A DNA stretch of 64,000 nt from Streptomyces aidingensis (GCF_900112355.1 NZ_FOLM01000002.1:448742-512741), one strand, 5' to 3'; numbered from the stretch's first letter, positions 50,509-61,169 are shown. The notes: generated by a model not told the origin, from the letters alone. A program made the numbers and translations.

Positions 50509-52101
50509 TCAGGAGGCGGCGGCCCGGTTGGGGATGGTGCAGTCGGTGCCGGGCGGGGCGCCCTGCGGCCAGGCGAGGCCGTCGAAGCGGAGGCGGCCGG
50601 GGTTGTCCGGGTCCAGGCTGACGACGGCGACGGCCTTGTTGTGCGCGTTGCCGTGGTTGTTGAGGCAGATCCAGCCGCTCGCGCCGGAGACCCCGTAGCC
50701 CTGGCTCATCTGCGCCCAGACGGCGGCCACCTCCGCCGCGGACGGTACGGCGACCGCGCCCGCGGCGGCGGCCAGCCGGATGCCCTCGACGGCCGTCCAC
50801 ACCGCGTCGTACATCACGATGGCCCGGGAGTCCTCCAGATCGGTCGTGCCGATCCGGGCCGCGTGCTCGGCCGCCAGTGTCTTCAGGGTCTCCATGGCGT
50901 CGTGTTCGCCGCCGACCGGGTCCGCGGTCGCCGGCCAGGCGTCGGGGTGGGCCAGGGCGCTGTAGCGGACGGTGATGCCCTTGCCCAGGACGTCCCAGTT
51001 CAGCTCGGTGTCCGTGGCCAGGGTGGAGGCGCCCGAGGCGCTGATCACCGTGAACCGGCGGCAGGGCTGTTCGCCGAGCTCGTTGACGAACTGCCGCAGA
51101 TGCGTCGGGCGGCCGGCGAAGTAGAGCGTGTTCACGGTGTCCGGCAGATTGCAGATGCGCGGGATCATCAGCCGGAACTGGGCGGCGACGCCGGTGGTGT
51201 CGGTGATTCCGGACGAGGTGAACTTCATCGGTTCGTACGCCGCGGCCCCGGCCAGTTCGCCGCCGAAGATCTCGTACAGCGTGCTGTTGTAGTGGTCGCC
51301 GGCGCGGGCGTCGTAGACCAGGAGCGGCTCACCGTCCCCCTCGCCCTCCGCGGCCTGCTGGAAGGAGGCGAGGGCGGCGGCCTGGTCGCCGTTGTCCGGG
51401 ACGATCTTGACCATGCCCGGGAAGGCTTCGGGGTCCTCGGCCGTGTTGCCCAGGTTGTCGGCGGTGAGCGGGCCGGCCACGACCGGCACGCCGGCCCCGG
51501 TCAGCCGGGTCAGGATGTCCCCGGCGGGCCGCTGGCTGATGTTGAAACCGGTGACGGCGCGCAGCCGGTCGGAGTCGTCCGCGGCCATGCCGATGAGCTG
51601 CTCGGTCACCCGCTCCCAGTGGGCGCTGTCCCGGCCCGGGTTGGCCAGCACCAGGCGGATCAGCGGCCCGGCGTCGTTGTCCTGGTGGTTGGCCCGGTAC
51701 TGGGCCAGGAACGCACCCTGCACCTCCTTGAGTATCTGCTCCCGGCCGACCTCGCCGGAGAGCGTCATCGGGATCATCAGGGCGACCGTGACGTACTCCT
51801 GTCCCGAGGCGCGGACCTCGTCGTTCTCCCGCTCGATGCGGGCGGAGACCCTTTCCAGGTGCGGGGAGAAGACGAACGAGCCGTCGGTGACCCCGACACA
51901 CTCCCCGTCGCGTTCGACCACACCGGGGGCGCAGCTGTCGTCGGTCAGCCGGTCCACCAGCACCAGCAGGATCACGGCGACGGCCAGCACCAGCCCGGCC
52001 AGCAGCAGAGTCTGCACGCCGCGCCCCAGGCGGAACCATCGGTGCCGCAGGCCCTGGCGCAGGCCCTGGCGCAGTCCTGGCAGCCGGCTCGGGGTGTTCA
52101 T
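50509..52101 (-). CDS. Membrane-anchored ligand-binding protein (type I periplasmic fold)
   Basis: 530 residues. A basic Gln/Arg-rich start (GLRQGLRQGLRHRW) and a single membrane helix (about 32-52, LLLAGLVLAVAVILLVLV) precede a large outside domain. That domain resembles Leu/Ile/Val-binding or receptor-type ligand-binding folds (TVALMIPMTLSGEVGREQ, GVPVVAGPLTADNLGN, LLVYDARAGDHYNSTLYEIF, MYDAVWTAVEGIRLAAA). Five to six cysteines may form disulfides. No permease or ABC ATPase lies nearby, so transport is unlikely. Its ATG overlaps the stop of the ATPase gene, so the two are coupled. Confidence 0.75.
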   Translation of the reverse strand: MNTPSRLPGLRQGLRQGLRHRWFRLGRGVQTLLLAGLVLAVAVILLVLVDRLTDDSCAPGVVERDGECVGVTDGSFVFSPHLERVSARIERENDEVRASGQEYVTVALMIPMTLSGEVGREQILKEVQGAFLAQYRANHQDNDAGPLIRLVLANPGRDSAHWERVTEQLIGMAADDSDRLRAVTGFNISQRPAGDILTRLTGAGVPVVAGPLTADNLGNTAEDPEAFPGMVKIVPDNGDQAAALASFQQAAEGEGDGEPLLVYDARAGDHYNSTLYEIFGGELAGAAAYEPMKFTSSGITDTTGVAAQFRLMIPRICNLPDTVNTLYFAGRPTHLRQFVNELGEQPCRRFTVISASGASTLATDTELNWDVLGKGITVRYSALAHPDAWPATADPVGGEHDAMETLKTLAAEHAARIGTTDLEDSRAIVMYDAVWTAVEGIRLAAAAGAVAVPSAAEVAAVWAQMSQGYGVSGASGWICLNNHGNAHNKAVAVVSLDPDNPGRLRFDGLAWPQGAPPGTDCTIPNRAAAS

Positions 52102-54389
52102 GGCCGCTCCTCCCCCGGTGGGTCGGTCAGTTCGGGTGCCTGGGTGCCCCGGCCCAGCAGGCCGGACCACCTGGTGGCGGCGGTGAGGAACGCGGCGTCG
52201 CCCTGCCGCGTCGCCTGGAGTTCGACCAGGGCGCCGGAGACCTGGAGGAGTTCGGCCGAGGAGGGCACCGGGGCCAGCGGGTCGGAGAGCCGCCAGACGC
52301 CGCTGACCAGCCAGGTGATCGCGTCATGGATACCCGTGCCGGGGTCCGCGACGCAGGCCGGGCACGGGGTGCGTGCCGCGCCGGCCGCCGCCGGTTCCGC
52401 GGCCGGGCCGCCGGCCGGCGGATGCGGTGCGGCGCAGATGATGTTGACCCAGGACAGCCACTCGGCCGCGGTCATGTCCGGCAGCCGGTGGTGCAGGCAC
52501 CGCACCACCGGCTCCAGACGGCCCAGGGCCAGCGTGTGATGCAGATAGGCCAGGCCGTGACCCGGCGCGCCCTCGTCCAGATGGGCGGTGTTGTGGAAGG
52601 TGCGCAGCCGCCGCTGAACGGTCCCCCACTGGCCGGCCAGCCGGGTGCGCAGCCGGTGCAGCAGCAGGATGCGCAGCGCCGGATCGGTGAGGAACGGCAC
52701 CCCGTCGGCCCCGCCGGGCTCACCGGCCGGCCATGGCCAGGGCCGGGTGCCGCGCTGCCAGTGCCCGCCGTCGAGCTCCGCGGTCACCGCCTCCAGCCGC
52801 GCGGCCACCGTGTACTTGGCGGCCGGGCGGTCCGGCGGGGTGACGGCCTTCATCAGCCAGACCGCCGCCTGCTTGTTGAGCGCCGGGGCGAGCAGCGCGA
52901 GTTCGTCCTGGAGAACGGGGTCGGGCAGCAGCCGGTCGAGCAGCGCCTCGCCGAGGGTCCGCCCGCCGCCGCCCGCGGCGGGCAGGCGGAGCAGCGCGGA
53001 CCCGCTGTGCGGGGTGCCGGAGGCGGCGGCCCGGGAGACCGGGCCGGCGAGTTCCCGCACGATGCCCTCCCGGCCCCGGCTCAGCCGCCGCACCGGCCAG
53101 GCCAGGGCGGCGGACCAGGCGGCGACCCCGAACAGCCGCCGGGCGTCGTCCTGGTTCATCCCCGGTATGCCCAGCGGCAGCAGCCATGCCGTGGCCGAAA
53201 GGTTCTCCGGGCCGGGCGGCTGCCAGGCCACGGTGGCGTCCCGGACCGCGTCGCAGGAGCGGTGGGCGGCCGGGTCGCCCAGCGCGGTGGTGACGATCAC
53301 CGGGCGGAAGGCCGTCCCCCGGCCGCCCCGCCCCGGGGCCGGGCGGGCGCCGCGGTCGTAGGCGGTGAGCAGCAGGTCCAGCAGGTGCTCGCCCCGCGGG
53401 GTGTGGACGTTGTCCAGCAGCAGCAGCGGGGGCGGGGTGCGGGAGAAGGACTGCCAGGGGCCGCGCTGCGCGTCCACGTCCGCCAGCAGGGCGGCGACCA
53501 GCAGCAGCCGGCCCTCGTGGCGGTCCGCCTCGCCGCGCTGCCGGAAGGCGTTGACGAATTCGAAGAGGCGGCTGAAGCCGTCGCCGCCGCGGCCGGTCAC
53601 GTTCTCCTCCCACCAGCGCAGCGCCGCCCGTCCGGAGCGGGTGCCGGGCCGCAGCTGGCGGGCGGTGGTGAGCAGCATGCCGGCCAGGTCCTCGGGGAGC
53701 GGGAAGCCGAGCAGGGCCAGGAGCTGGGCGACGGCGTGCTGCAGCCAGGCGTCGAAGTCGAATCCGGTGCCGCGCCGGCCGGCGTACCAGGAGGCGATGA
53801 AGGTCCGCAGGTGTTCACGGGCCTCGGCGGGGTCGGTGCCCTCCTCGTCCGGGCGCCAGGCGGTGAGGAGCAGCAGGCCGAGGGTGAGCCGGTGGCAGGT
53901 GACCGGGCGGCCGGGGCCTTCGGTGCGGGCGGCGAGCTGGTAGGAGAGCAGTGCGAGCAGCCGGGAGAGGGCGAGCGTGTCCACCGGTTCCGGCAGTTCG
54001 CCCGCCGCACCGGGCGGGCCCGGCGGCGGCCCGGGCGGCGCCGGGGACGCCTCCGCCCCGGCCGTCCCGGCCGTCCCGGCCGTCCCGTCGTCCGCGTCCG
54101 TGGCCGTCTCCCGGGTCCGGTGGCCGGAGCCGCTCAGGCCCAGATGGCCGAAGAAGGGGTCGGCGAGATCGGCGTGGGCGACGGCGAGCCGGCGGTCATA
54201 GCCGTCGCGCAGGATCTCGATCAGCCGGCTCTTGCCGGCCGCCCGGCCGCCCGTCACCCGGATCACCGGCGGCACCGCGAACTCCCGGGGGACCGGGCGG
54301 GGCTCGGTCCGGTGCACTCCGACCAGCCTGGGCACCAGCCGGTCGTACACCGCGCGTGTGCCCTGCCATTCCGCGTCCTCGGCCAACAC
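52098..54389 (-). CDS. Large P-loop ATPase of unknown function
   Basis: 763 residues from a GTG with GGGGGAG 4 nt upstream. Walker A VTGGRAAGKSRL (about 46-56) and a likely Walker B PLLLLDNVHTPRG (about 321-333) suggest a STAND- or AAA-like ATPase. The middle and C-terminus are Ala/Leu/Arg-rich helices with no recognised domain. A Thr/Ala/Pro/Gly linker sits near 100-130. A CPAC motif near residue 680 may bind metal or form a disulfide. It is not a transporter ATPase (no LSGGQ). With the overlapping ligand-binding gene it looks like a receptor-ATPase signalling pair. Confidence 0.72.
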   Translation of the reverse strand: MLAEDAEWQGTRAVYDRLVPRLVGVHRTEPRPVPREFAVPPVIRVTGGRAAGKSRLIEILRDGYDRRLAVAHADLADPFFGHLGLSGSGHRTRETATDADDGTAGTAGTAGAEASPAPPGPPPGPPGAAGELPEPVDTLALSRLLALLSYQLAARTEGPGRPVTCHRLTLGLLLLTAWRPDEEGTDPAEAREHLRTFIASWYAGRRGTGFDFDAWLQHAVAQLLALLGFPLPEDLAGMLLTTARQLRPGTRSGRAALRWWEENVTGRGGDGFSRLFEFVNAFRQRGEADRHEGRLLLVAALLADVDAQRGPWQSFSRTPPPLLLLDNVHTPRGEHLLDLLLTAYDRGARPAPGRGGRGTAFRPVIVTTALGDPAAHRSCDAVRDATVAWQPPGPENLSATAWLLPLGIPGMNQDDARRLFGVAAWSAALAWPVRRLSRGREGIVRELAGPVSRAAASGTPHSGSALLRLPAAGGGGRTLGEALLDRLLPDPVLQDELALLAPALNKQAAVWLMKAVTPPDRPAAKYTVAARLEAVTAELDGGHWQRGTRPWPWPAGEPGGADGVPFLTDPALRILLLHRLRTRLAGQWGTVQRRLRTFHNTAHLDEGAPGHGLAYLHHTLALGRLEPVVRCLHHRLPDMTAAEWLSWVNIICAAPHPPAGGPAAEPAAAGAARTPCPACVADPGTGIHDAITWLVSGVWRLSDPLAPVPSSAELLQVSGALVELQATRQGDAAFLTAATRWSGLLGRGTQAPELTDPPGEERP

Positions 54390-54849
54390 CTGGCTCCCCC
54401 GTGACCCGTGGCGGTGCGCCGCGACGGACGGCACGACGCTGTGCGTCCGGCGGCTGCTCCGCAGAGTGACTGCGAGACTGCCCCAGTCCGGTATCGGCCG
54501 CAAGCCTTTGCGGGCATTCTGCCGGAACGCGCGGGCCGGGGTGAGGGTGCCCGGCCGGTCACTCGCCGGGGCCGCACGCCGGGCGCCGGCGTCGTCGTCC
54601 GGACCGGCTCCGGCAAGGCGCTGCTGCCGGACCACGACCACGACCACGGCACCGCCCCCGGACCGGGCTCCTTCCCGCGCCGGCGGGCCGCCGCCGCTGC
54701 GCGCATCGCGGCGCAGCCACCACGCCAACCGGATGCCGCAATGGCTCTGCCGGCACGGTGTCACCCCCCGGGCGCGGCATCCCCGGCATCGGTTCCGCCA
54801 TGCCCCGGCACGGCAGACACCCGGCCCGCCGCACCGCCGGGGCTGCCGG
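54390..54849. other. Intergenic region upstream of the ATPase gene
   Basis: 460 bases. The ATPase frame stays open here but the predicted residues look random and no ribosome site is seen, so translation probably starts at 54389. Other open frames on either strand are likewise unconvincing. The region should contain the promoter of the ATPase/ligand-binding pair; no clear -35/-10 pair was recognised. Confidence 0.4.
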
Positions 54850-55374
54850 TCAGGCGGAGGGGGCGGTGATGCGGGTGAAGGCGTCGAGGTTGCGGGTGGA
54901 TTCGCCGCGGGCGGTGCGCCATGCGTATTCCTTGCGGATGGCGGTGGCGAAGCCCTTCTCCAGCAGGGTGTTGAAGGAGCCGTCCGCCTGCTCCAGCACC
55001 GCGCCGAGCAGCCGGTCGATCTCCTCCGCGGTCACCGCGGCCAGTGGCAGCCTGCCGACGAGATAGATGTCGCCGAGGGTGTCCACGGCGTAGGCGATGC
55101 CGTAGAGCCGGGTGTTGCGCTCCAGCAGCCAGCGGTGCACCTCGGCGTGGTTTTCGTCCGGGCGGCGGATGACGAAGGCGTTGACCGAGAGCGAGTGCCG
55201 CCCGGCCACCAGGGAGACCGTGGTGGACAGCTTGCGGGTGCCCGGCAGCTTCACCACATAGTGCCCCTCCCGCGGGTTCTCCCAGCTCACCCCGGTGTCC
55301 TCGGCGGCAAGGCCGGTCAGCGCGGCCTCGATGGTCTCGCGTGCTCCCGTGCTGGGCTCAGGGTTCTCCGGCAT
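54850..55374 (-). CDS. YbjN-domain protein
   Basis: 174 residues. YbjN-like fold ([51 protein letters not shown]...[31 protein letters not shown]). YbjN proteins are linked to stress tolerance and may act as chaperone-like regulators. Its start overlaps the 3' end of mshA by 17 nt, so it is coupled to mycothiol synthesis, an arrangement kept in Streptomyces. Confidence 0.9.
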   Translation of the reverse strand: MPENPEPSTGARETIEAALTGLAAEDTGVSWENPREGHYVVKLPGTRKLSTTVSLVAGRHSLSVNAFVIRRPDENHAEVHRWLLERNTRLYGIAYAVDTLGDIYLVGRLPLAAVTAEEIDRLLGAVLEQADGSFNTLLEKGFATAIRKEYAWRTARGESTRNLDAFTRITAPSA

Positions 55375-56695
55375 GGCCCGATCGTATGCCCGCCGCGGTG
55401 GCGGGCCGGAAGCGGCGCTCCCAGATCGCCTCGGTGTAGATGTCGGCGGTCTCCCGGGCCGCCGTGGCCCAGCCGAAGCCCCGGGCGTGCCCGACCGCCG
55501 CCGCGCCCATCCGGTCGGCCAGCTCCGGCTCGTCGGCGAAGCGGGCCAGCGCGCGGGCGTAGCCGGCCGGTTCGTGGCCGCGCACCAGCAGCCCGGTGAC
55601 GCCGTCCCGGACCGCGACCGGCAGACCGCCGACCGCCGCCGCCACCACCGGGGTGCCGCACGCCTGCGCCTCCACCGCGACCAGCCCGAAGGACTCGCTG
55701 TGCGAGGGCATCACCAGCACGCTGGCCGCCCGGTACCAGTCGGCCAGCTCGCTCTGGGCCACCGGCGGGTGGAACCGCACCAGATCGCCGATGCCCAGCC
55801 GCGCCGCCAGCTTGTGCAGCTTCTCCGGCCTGGCCAGCCCGCTGCCGCTGGGCCCGCCGACCACCGGGACCAGCAGACGTTCCCGCAGCGCGGGCCGGGC
55901 CCGCACCAGCTCGTGCACGGCGCGCAGCAGGATGTCCGGGCCCTTGAGCGGCTGGATACGGCCGGCGAACAGCGGGATCAGCGCGCTGGGCGGCAGGCCG
56001 AGCCGGGCCCGGGCCGCGGCCCGCCCGTCGGCCGGCCGGAACCGCCGCAGATTGACGCCCGGGTGCACCACCGCGGTCTGCTCGGGCCGGGCACCGTAGT
56101 GCCGCATCAGGTCCGCGGCCTCCTCGCCGGTGTTGGCCACCAGCCGGTCGGCGGCGTCCACGATCTGCTGCTCGCCGATGATCCGGTAGGCCGGCTCCGG
56201 GGTGTCGCCCCGGGCCAGGTGGGCGTTCTTGACCTTGGCCATGGTGTGCATGGTGTGCACCAGCGGCACGCCCCAGCGCTCCGCGGCCAGCCAGCCGACA
56301 TGGCCGGAGAGCCAGTAGTGCGAGTGCACCAGCTCGTAGTAGCCGGGGCGCCGGCCGGCCCAGGCGCGCATCACTCCGTGCGTGAAGGCGCACAACTGGG
56401 CGGGCAGCTCCTCCTTGGCCAGCCCTTCGTACGGGCCCGCGGTGACATGCCGCACCAGCACGCCGGGGGCCAGCTCCACCACCGGCGGGACGGTTCCGGA
56501 GGTGGTGCGGGTGAAGATCTCGACCTGGGTGCCGAGCGCGGCCAGTTCTCTGGCCAGCTCGACGATGTAGACGTTCATGCCGCCGGCGTCTCCGGTGCCG
56601 GGCTGATGGAGCGGGGAGGTGTGCACGCTGAGCATGGCCACGCGCCGCGGGTGCCGTCCCGAGCGGCGGAGCGTGAGCCGTGGAAAGTCCGGCAC
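55358..56695 (-). CDS. mshA: Mycothiol glycosyltransferase MshA
   Basis: 445 residues, GT4 family. Joins UDP-GlcNAc to inositol-1-phosphate, the first step of mycothiol, the actinobacterial thiol. Markers: [93 protein letters not shown], and the donor-binding [22 protein letters not shown]. The GTG start is chosen for AGGAG 5 nt upstream. Lies next to ybjN. Confidence 0.96.
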   Translation of the reverse strand: MPDFPRLTLRRSGRHPRRVAMLSVHTSPLHQPGTGDAGGMNVYIVELARELAALGTQVEIFTRTTSGTVPPVVELAPGVLVRHVTAGPYEGLAKEELPAQLCAFTHGVMRAWAGRRPGYYELVHSHYWLSGHVGWLAAERWGVPLVHTMHTMAKVKNAHLARGDTPEPAYRIIGEQQIVDAADRLVANTGEEAADLMRHYGARPEQTAVVHPGVNLRRFRPADGRAAARARLGLPPSALIPLFAGRIQPLKGPDILLRAVHELVRARPALRERLLVPVVGGPSGSGLARPEKLHKLAARLGIGDLVRFHPPVAQSELADWYRAASVLVMPSHSESFGLVAVEAQACGTPVVAAAVGGLPVAVRDGVTGLLVRGHEPAGYARALARFADEPELADRMGAAAVGHARGFGWATAARETADIYTEAIWERRFRPATAAGIRSGHAGEP

Positions 56696-56849
56696 GAGAA
56701 CTCCTGACCACTGAACCGATTGACCCGTCGAGTCCGCCACCACGCCACCGGCCGGTGCGGGCTCCTGGGGCGGCAACCGCGGAGGAGGGCCTTCCTCTTC
56801 CCACTTTGCCAAACCGTGACACCGGCCGCAGACCGGTAGGGTCGCGGGC

Positions 56850-57695
56850 ATGGGTGACCGGGGCACGGGCCGCGGTGGCAGCCGGGCGCGTCCCGAGGGG
56901 ACGGTGACCAGGGGGACCACGCACCAGAACCGGCTGCGCCGGATGGACCGCTGGATCGCCGACGCGCACGGCGCGGCGCTGCGGCGCGGCCCGCAGCCGC
57001 CGGTGGCGGTGGATCTCGGCTACGGCGCGGCGCCCTGGACGGCGGTGGAGCTGCTGGCCCGGCTGCGCCGGGTGGCGCCGCGGGTGCGGGTGGTGGGTGT
57101 GGAGATCGATCCGGCGCGGGTCGCCGCGGCCGGGCCGTATGCCCGGGGGCGGGACGGGCTGAGCTTTGTGCGCGGCGGCTTCGAGGTGCCGCTGCCGGGC
57201 GGCCTGCGGCCGGCGCTGATCCGGGCGGCGAATGTGCTGCGCCAGTACCCGGAGGAGGAGGTCCCGGCCGCCTGGGCCCGGCTGTGCGGGCGGCTGGCGC
57301 CGGACGGGCTGCTGGTGGAGGGCACGTGCGACGAGATCGGCCGGCGCCATGTGTGGGTGGCGCTCGGTCCGGAGGGTCCCCGCACGGTGACCTTCGCGGC
57401 CCGGCTGGGCTCGCTGGCCGCCCCCTCGGAGCTGGCCGAGCGGCTGCCCAAGGCGCTGATCCACCGCAATGTGCCGGGGGAGCCGGTGCACGCCTTTCTG
57501 CGCGCCTTCGACCGGGCGTGGGCGGCCGAGGCCGCGTACGGCCCGCTGGGCGCGCGGCAGCGCTGGCTGCGGGCGGTGCGGGCGGTGGGCGCCGAGTGGC
57601 CGACGGCCGACGGGCCGCGCCGCTGGCGGCACGGCGAGATCACCCTCCCCTGGACCGCCCTCGCCCCCCGTGACTGGCGCTGGCCGCCGCCCTGA
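56850..57695 (+). CDS. SAM-dependent methyltransferase-like protein
   Basis: 281 residues. Class I methyltransferase fold with motif [21 protein letters not shown] (about 53-72) and acidic motif [13 protein letters not shown]. Then [19 protein letters not shown] and [14 protein letters not shown]. The glycine loop is GYGAAP, close to the usual GxGxG. The substrate is not evident. Divergent from mshA with 154 nt between, a neighbourhood kept in Streptomyces. Confidence 0.82.
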   Translation: MGDRGTGRGGSRARPEGTVTRGTTHQNRLRRMDRWIADAHGAALRRGPQPPVAVDLGYGAAPWTAVELLARLRRVAPRVRVVGVEIDPARVAAAGPYARGRDGLSFVRGGFEVPLPGGLRPALIRAANVLRQYPEEEVPAAWARLCGRLAPDGLLVEGTCDEIGRRHVWVALGPEGPRTVTFAARLGSLAAPSELAERLPKALIHRNVPGEPVHAFLRAFDRAWAAEAAYGPLGARQRWLRAVRAVGAEWPTADGPRRWRHGEITLPWTALAPRDWRWPPP

Positions 57696-57708
57696 GCCGG
57701 CGGGCCGG

Positions 57709-58218
57709 CTACCGAGCGGCGGGGGGCGGCGGGACGGGAGAAGGGGGAAGAAGGGGCGAAGCGGGCGCAGCGGGCAGGCCGGGAAGGGCAGGCTGGGCGG
57801 GAAGGGCAGGCAGGGCTTCGTCCAGGAGGTCGCGGTCCTGGCCGTAGCTGAGCAGGTCACGGGCCCGGTCCGGGGCCAGCCAGCGGAAGACGTCCACCTC
57901 GTGGTTGGGCACGAAGACGCCGCTGATCGCCTCGGCGGTCCAGTAGCTGACCTCCTTGTCCCTGCCCCGCGCACCGTAGCGGAGGGTGCGCAGCTCGGTG
58001 CCCAGCAGGCATTCCATGCCGGTCTCCTCGCGCACCTCGCGGACCGCCGCCTCGGCCGGCTTCTCGTCCGGGTCGAGCTTGCCCTTGGGATGCGACCAGT
58101 CGTCGTAGCGCGGGCGGTGCACCAGGCCGATCTCGATGCCTCCGCCGGGGGCGTGCCGCCAGAGCACGCAGCCCGCCGCCCGTATCGGATCCCCCGTGTT
58201 GTCAGTTGCCTGTGCCAC
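57709..58218 (-). CDS. NUDIX hydrolase (MutT-like)
   Basis: 169 residues. Complete NUDIX box [23 protein letters not shown] (GX5EX7REUXEEXGU) at about 45-67. The motif [19 protein letters not shown] just before it is typical of actinobacterial MutT1-like enzymes that clean 8-oxo-dGTP or hydrolyse diadenosine polyphosphates. A Pro/Ala/Leu-rich tail ends the protein. The GTG start lies inside the end of ppk (17-nt overlap), so it is translationally coupled to polyphosphate synthesis. Confidence 0.9.
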   Translation of the reverse strand: MAQATDNTGDPIRAAGCVLWRHAPGGGIEIGLVHRPRYDDWSHPKGKLDPDEKPAEAAVREVREETGMECLLGTELRTLRYGARGRDKEVSYWTAEAISGVFVPNHEVDVFRWLAPDRARDLLSYGQDRDLLDEALPALPAQPALPGLPAAPASPLLPPSPVPPPPAAR

Positions 58219-60958
58219 GCCGGTTCTTCCTTCTCGACTGGATGAGTTCTTCCTGCAGATTGCGCAGCGGTTCGCCGTCCTCGTCCACCACATGCCGGGT
58301 CCAGGTGCCGTCGGAGCCGAGGCGCCAGGACTGGGTGGTGTCCGAGGTGCCGGTGGCGATCAGCCGGCTGAGCGCGGAGCGGTGCGCCGGGTCGGTGACC
58401 TGCACCAGCGCCTCGATCCGGCGGTCCAGGTTGCGGTGCATCAGGTCGGCGCTGCCCAGCCACACCTCGGGGTCGCCGCCGTTGAGGAAGACATACACCC
58501 GGGAGTGCTCCAGAAAGCGGCCCAGTACGCTGCGCACCCGGATGTTCTCGGAGAGTCCCGGCACCCCGGGCCGCAGCGCGCAGATGCCGCGCACCAGCAC
58601 GTCCACCGGTACGCCGGCCTGCGAGGCCCGGTAGAGGGCGTCGGTCACCCGCTCGTCCACTATCGAGTTGGCCTTGATCCGGATGCCGGCCGGCCGGCCC
58701 TCCCGGTGGTGGGCTGTCTCCCGCCGGATGCGGGCTATCAGTCCGTCGCGCAGCGAGCGCGGCGCCACCAGCAGCCGCCGGTAGGTCTCCCGGCGGGAGT
58801 AGCCGGAGAGCCGGTTGAAGAGGTCGGAGAGGTCCGCGCCGACCTCGGGGTCGGCGGTGAGCAGCCCCAGGTCCTCGTACAGCCGGGCCGTCTTGGGGTG
58901 GTAGTTGCCGGTGCCGATGTGGGCGTAGCGGCGCAGCTGCTCGCCCTCCTGACGGACCACCAGCGAGAGCTTGCAGTGGGTCTTCAGGCCGACCAGCCCG
59001 TACACCACATGGCAGCCGGCCTCCTCCAGCTTGCGCGCCCACTTGATGTTGGCGTGCTCGTCGAACCGGGCCTTGATCTCCACCAGCACCAGCACCTGCT
59101 TGCCCTGCTCTGCGGCGTCGATCAGGGCGTCCACGATCGGGGAGTCGCCGGAGGTGCGGTACAGGGTCTGCTTGATGGCCAGGACGTCGGGGTCGGCGGC
59201 GGCCTGCTCCACAAAGCGCTGCACGGAGGTGGAGAAGGAGTCGTAGGGGTGGTGCACCAGGACGTCGCGGTCGCGCAGCGCGGCGAAGATGTCGGGCGCG
59301 GAGGCGCTCTCCACCTCGGCCAGATCGCGGTGGGTGCCGCCGACGAACTTGGGGTACTTCAGCTCCGGCCGGTCCAGCGCGGCGATGGCCTTCAGCCCGG
59401 TGAGGTCGAGCGGGCCGGGGACCTTGAAGACCTCGGCCTCGTTCACCTTCAGCTCGCGCACCAGCAGGTCAAGCACTTCCTCGTCGATGCTGTCCTCGAC
59501 CTCCAGCCGGACCGGCGGGCCGAAGCGGCGGCGCAGCAGCTCCTTCTCCAGGGCCTGGAGGAGGTTCTCCACATCGTCCTCCTCCACCTCCAGGTCCTCG
59601 TTGCGGGTGACCCGGAAGACGTGGTGGGCCAGCACCTCCATGCCGGGGAAGAGTTCCTCCAGGTGCGCGGCGATCACGTCCTCGACCGGGACATAGCGCT
59701 GCGGCGACGCCTCCAGCAGGCGGGAGAGCAGCGGCGGCACCTTCACCCGGGCGAAGTGCTTGTGGCCGGAGGCCGGGTTGCGCACGATCACGGCCAGGTT
59801 CAGGGACAGGCCGGAGATGTACGGAAAGGGGTGCGCCGGGTCCACGGCCAGCGGGGTGAGCACCGGGAAGATCTGGCGGCGGAAGAGGGAGAACAGCCGG
59901 ATCTGCTCGTGCTCGGTCAGCTCCGGCCAGCGCAGCAGGTGGATGCCCTGCTCGGCGAGTTCGGGGGCGACCGACTTGTGGAAGCAGTCGGCGTGGCGGG
60001 CCATGAGGTCGCGGGTGCCGGCCCAGATCTTCTCCAGCACCTCGCGGGGCTGGAGGCCGGAGGCGGAGCGGGTGGCCACGCCGGTGGCGATGCGGCGCTT
60101 GAGCCCGGCGACCCGGACCATGAAGAACTCGTCCAGGTTGCTGCCGAAGATGGAGAGGAAGTTGGCCCGCTCCAGCAGCGGGGTGTCCGGGTCCTCGGCG
60201 AGCTCCAGCACGCGCTGGTTGAAGGTGAGCCAGCTCTCCTCACGATCGAGGAAACGATTCGCCGGAAGGGGGGCCGCGTGCTCCGGCACCGGGCTCGCGG
60301 CGGCGGCCCCCGCCGGCAGGACGGTCATGGCGTCTTCCTCCTCGGGCGCGGCGTCCATGGGCTGCTCGGGCAGGGCGTGCGGGCGGAAGGCCTCGATGGA
60401 GCCCACCGGCCCGGCGACGGCGTCGGCGGCGGTGGCGTCCGCCGGGCCCGGGACGACGGGCGTGGCACTCGGCCGTCCGGGTGAGGTGCGGGGCGCCGCC
60501 CGCGGCGCGCTCCTCGGGGCGGGCCGCGGCGCGGGCTCCGCGGCGGTCGCGGCGTCCGGCGTCCCGGCGTTTCCGCCCGCGGCCTTCGCCGCCGGCTCGG
60601 CGTCCGCCGCCTCGGCCGCCGCCCTGGTGGCCCCCTTGGCCGTGTTCCGTGCCGTGTTCCGGGCCGCGCCCTTCGCCGCACTCCTGGCCGCGCTCTTGGC
60701 GGCGCCCTTCGCCGCACTCTTGGCGGCACCCTTCGCCGCGCTCTTGGCGGCACCCTTCGCGGCGCCCTTCGCGGGGCTGCCGGCGGCCGTCTTCGCGGCG
60801 GATCTGCTGGTGCTCTTGGCCGTCGTCCTGGCGGCGGTGCGGGCGGCCGTGCGCCGCCGGGCAGCCGCGTCCGAGGCGGCGGTGGACTCGCCATCGGCTC
60901 CGGCATCGGTGGCGCCGGCGGGCAGCTTGTCGGACGGGGTCCGCGGTTCCGGGCTCAT
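58202..60958 (-). CDS. ppk: Polyphosphate kinase with a long basic Ala/Lys-rich N-terminal tail
   Basis: 918 residues. Residues about 234-918 are a full PPK1 core, about 685 long like E. coli [79 protein letters not shown] and the autophosphorylated His687 in [14 protein letters not shown]. The first 233 residues are extra. Within them, residues 34-112 repeat AAK/AAR units like histone-H1 or PhaF tails. S. coelicolor PPK, as recalled, has a shorter extension without this repeat. The enzyme makes and uses polyphosphate, and ppk is PhoP-controlled in Streptomyces. No clear PHO box was seen here. The NUDIX gene overlaps its end. Confidence 0.93.
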   Translation of the reverse strand: MSPEPRTPSDKLPAGATDAGADGESTAASDAAARRRTAARTAARTTAKSTSRSAAKTAAGSPAKGAAKGAAKSAAKGAAKSAAKGAAKSAARSAAKGAARNTARNTAKGATRAAAEAADAEPAAKAAGGNAGTPDAATAAEPAPRPAPRSAPRAAPRTSPGRPSATPVVPGPADATAADAVAGPVGSIEAFRPHALPEQPMDAAPEEEDAMTVLPAGAAAASPVPEHAAPLPANRFLDREESWLTFNQRVLELAEDPDTPLLERANFLSIFGSNLDEFFMVRVAGLKRRIATGVATRSASGLQPREVLEKIWAGTRDLMARHADCFHKSVAPELAEQGIHLLRWPELTEHEQIRLFSLFRRQIFPVLTPLAVDPAHPFPYISGLSLNLAVIVRNPASGHKHFARVKVPPLLSRLLEASPQRYVPVEDVIAAHLEELFPGMEVLAHHVFRVTRNEDLEVEEDDVENLLQALEKELLRRRFGPPVRLEVEDSIDEEVLDLLVRELKVNEAEVFKVPGPLDLTGLKAIAALDRPELKYPKFVGGTHRDLAEVESASAPDIFAALRDRDVLVHHPYDSFSTSVQRFVEQAAADPDVLAIKQTLYRTSGDSPIVDALIDAAEQGKQVLVLVEIKARFDEHANIKWARKLEEAGCHVVYGLVGLKTHCKLSLVVRQEGEQLRRYAHIGTGNYHPKTARLYEDLGLLTADPEVGADLSDLFNRLSGYSRRETYRRLLVAPRSLRDGLIARIRRETAHHREGRPAGIRIKANSIVDERVTDALYRASQAGVPVDVLVRGICALRPGVPGLSENIRVRSVLGRFLEHSRVYVFLNGGDPEVWLGSADLMHRNLDRRIEALVQVTDPAHRSALSRLIATGTSDTTQSWRLGSDGTWTRHVVDEDGEPLRNLQEELIQSRRKNRRGTGN
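60623..60859 (-). repeat. 24-nt and 12-nt repeats encoding the PPK AAK-rich tail
   Basis: Tandem near-perfect repeats of units such as GCCGCGCTCTTGGCGGCACC encode (S/G)AAK(G/S)AAK. The DNA units are multiples of 12, in frame. Strong third-position GC bias in this frame supports real coding. Copy number can change without frameshift. Confidence 0.85.
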
Positions 60959-61169
60959 ACACCCATTCTCCCGCCACCACGGCAAACGCAACACATCACT
61001 CCTGTGACGAGCGGGTGTCCCGGCGCAATCGCGCACGCGGGGCGCGTACGCCCCGCCCCGGCCAGGCCGCTCCGTCCGCCCCGCCGGGCGCCCCGCACCA
61101 CCATCTCCCCGGCTCCCCCCGTCGCCACCCGCTCCCCCGTCTCCACCCCGGCCCCCGCGCTCCCGCCGG

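Noticed and set aside
50509..52101. Annotation as an ABC transporter substrate-binding protein
   Set aside because: It has a membrane anchor, no lipobox and no permease genes nearby, and it is coupled to a non-ABC ATPase.
54408..54869. Plus-strand open frame of about 150 codons upstream of the ATPase gene
   Set aside because: Low-complexity Ala/Pro/Arg product with no ribosome site; treated as intergenic.
55317..59042. Very long open frame (over 1200 codons) on the minus strand across mshA, the methyltransferase and the NUDIX gene
   Set aside because: It is an out-of-frame shadow of several real genes in GC-rich DNA; its product is Arg/Gly/Ala-rich and shows no domain.
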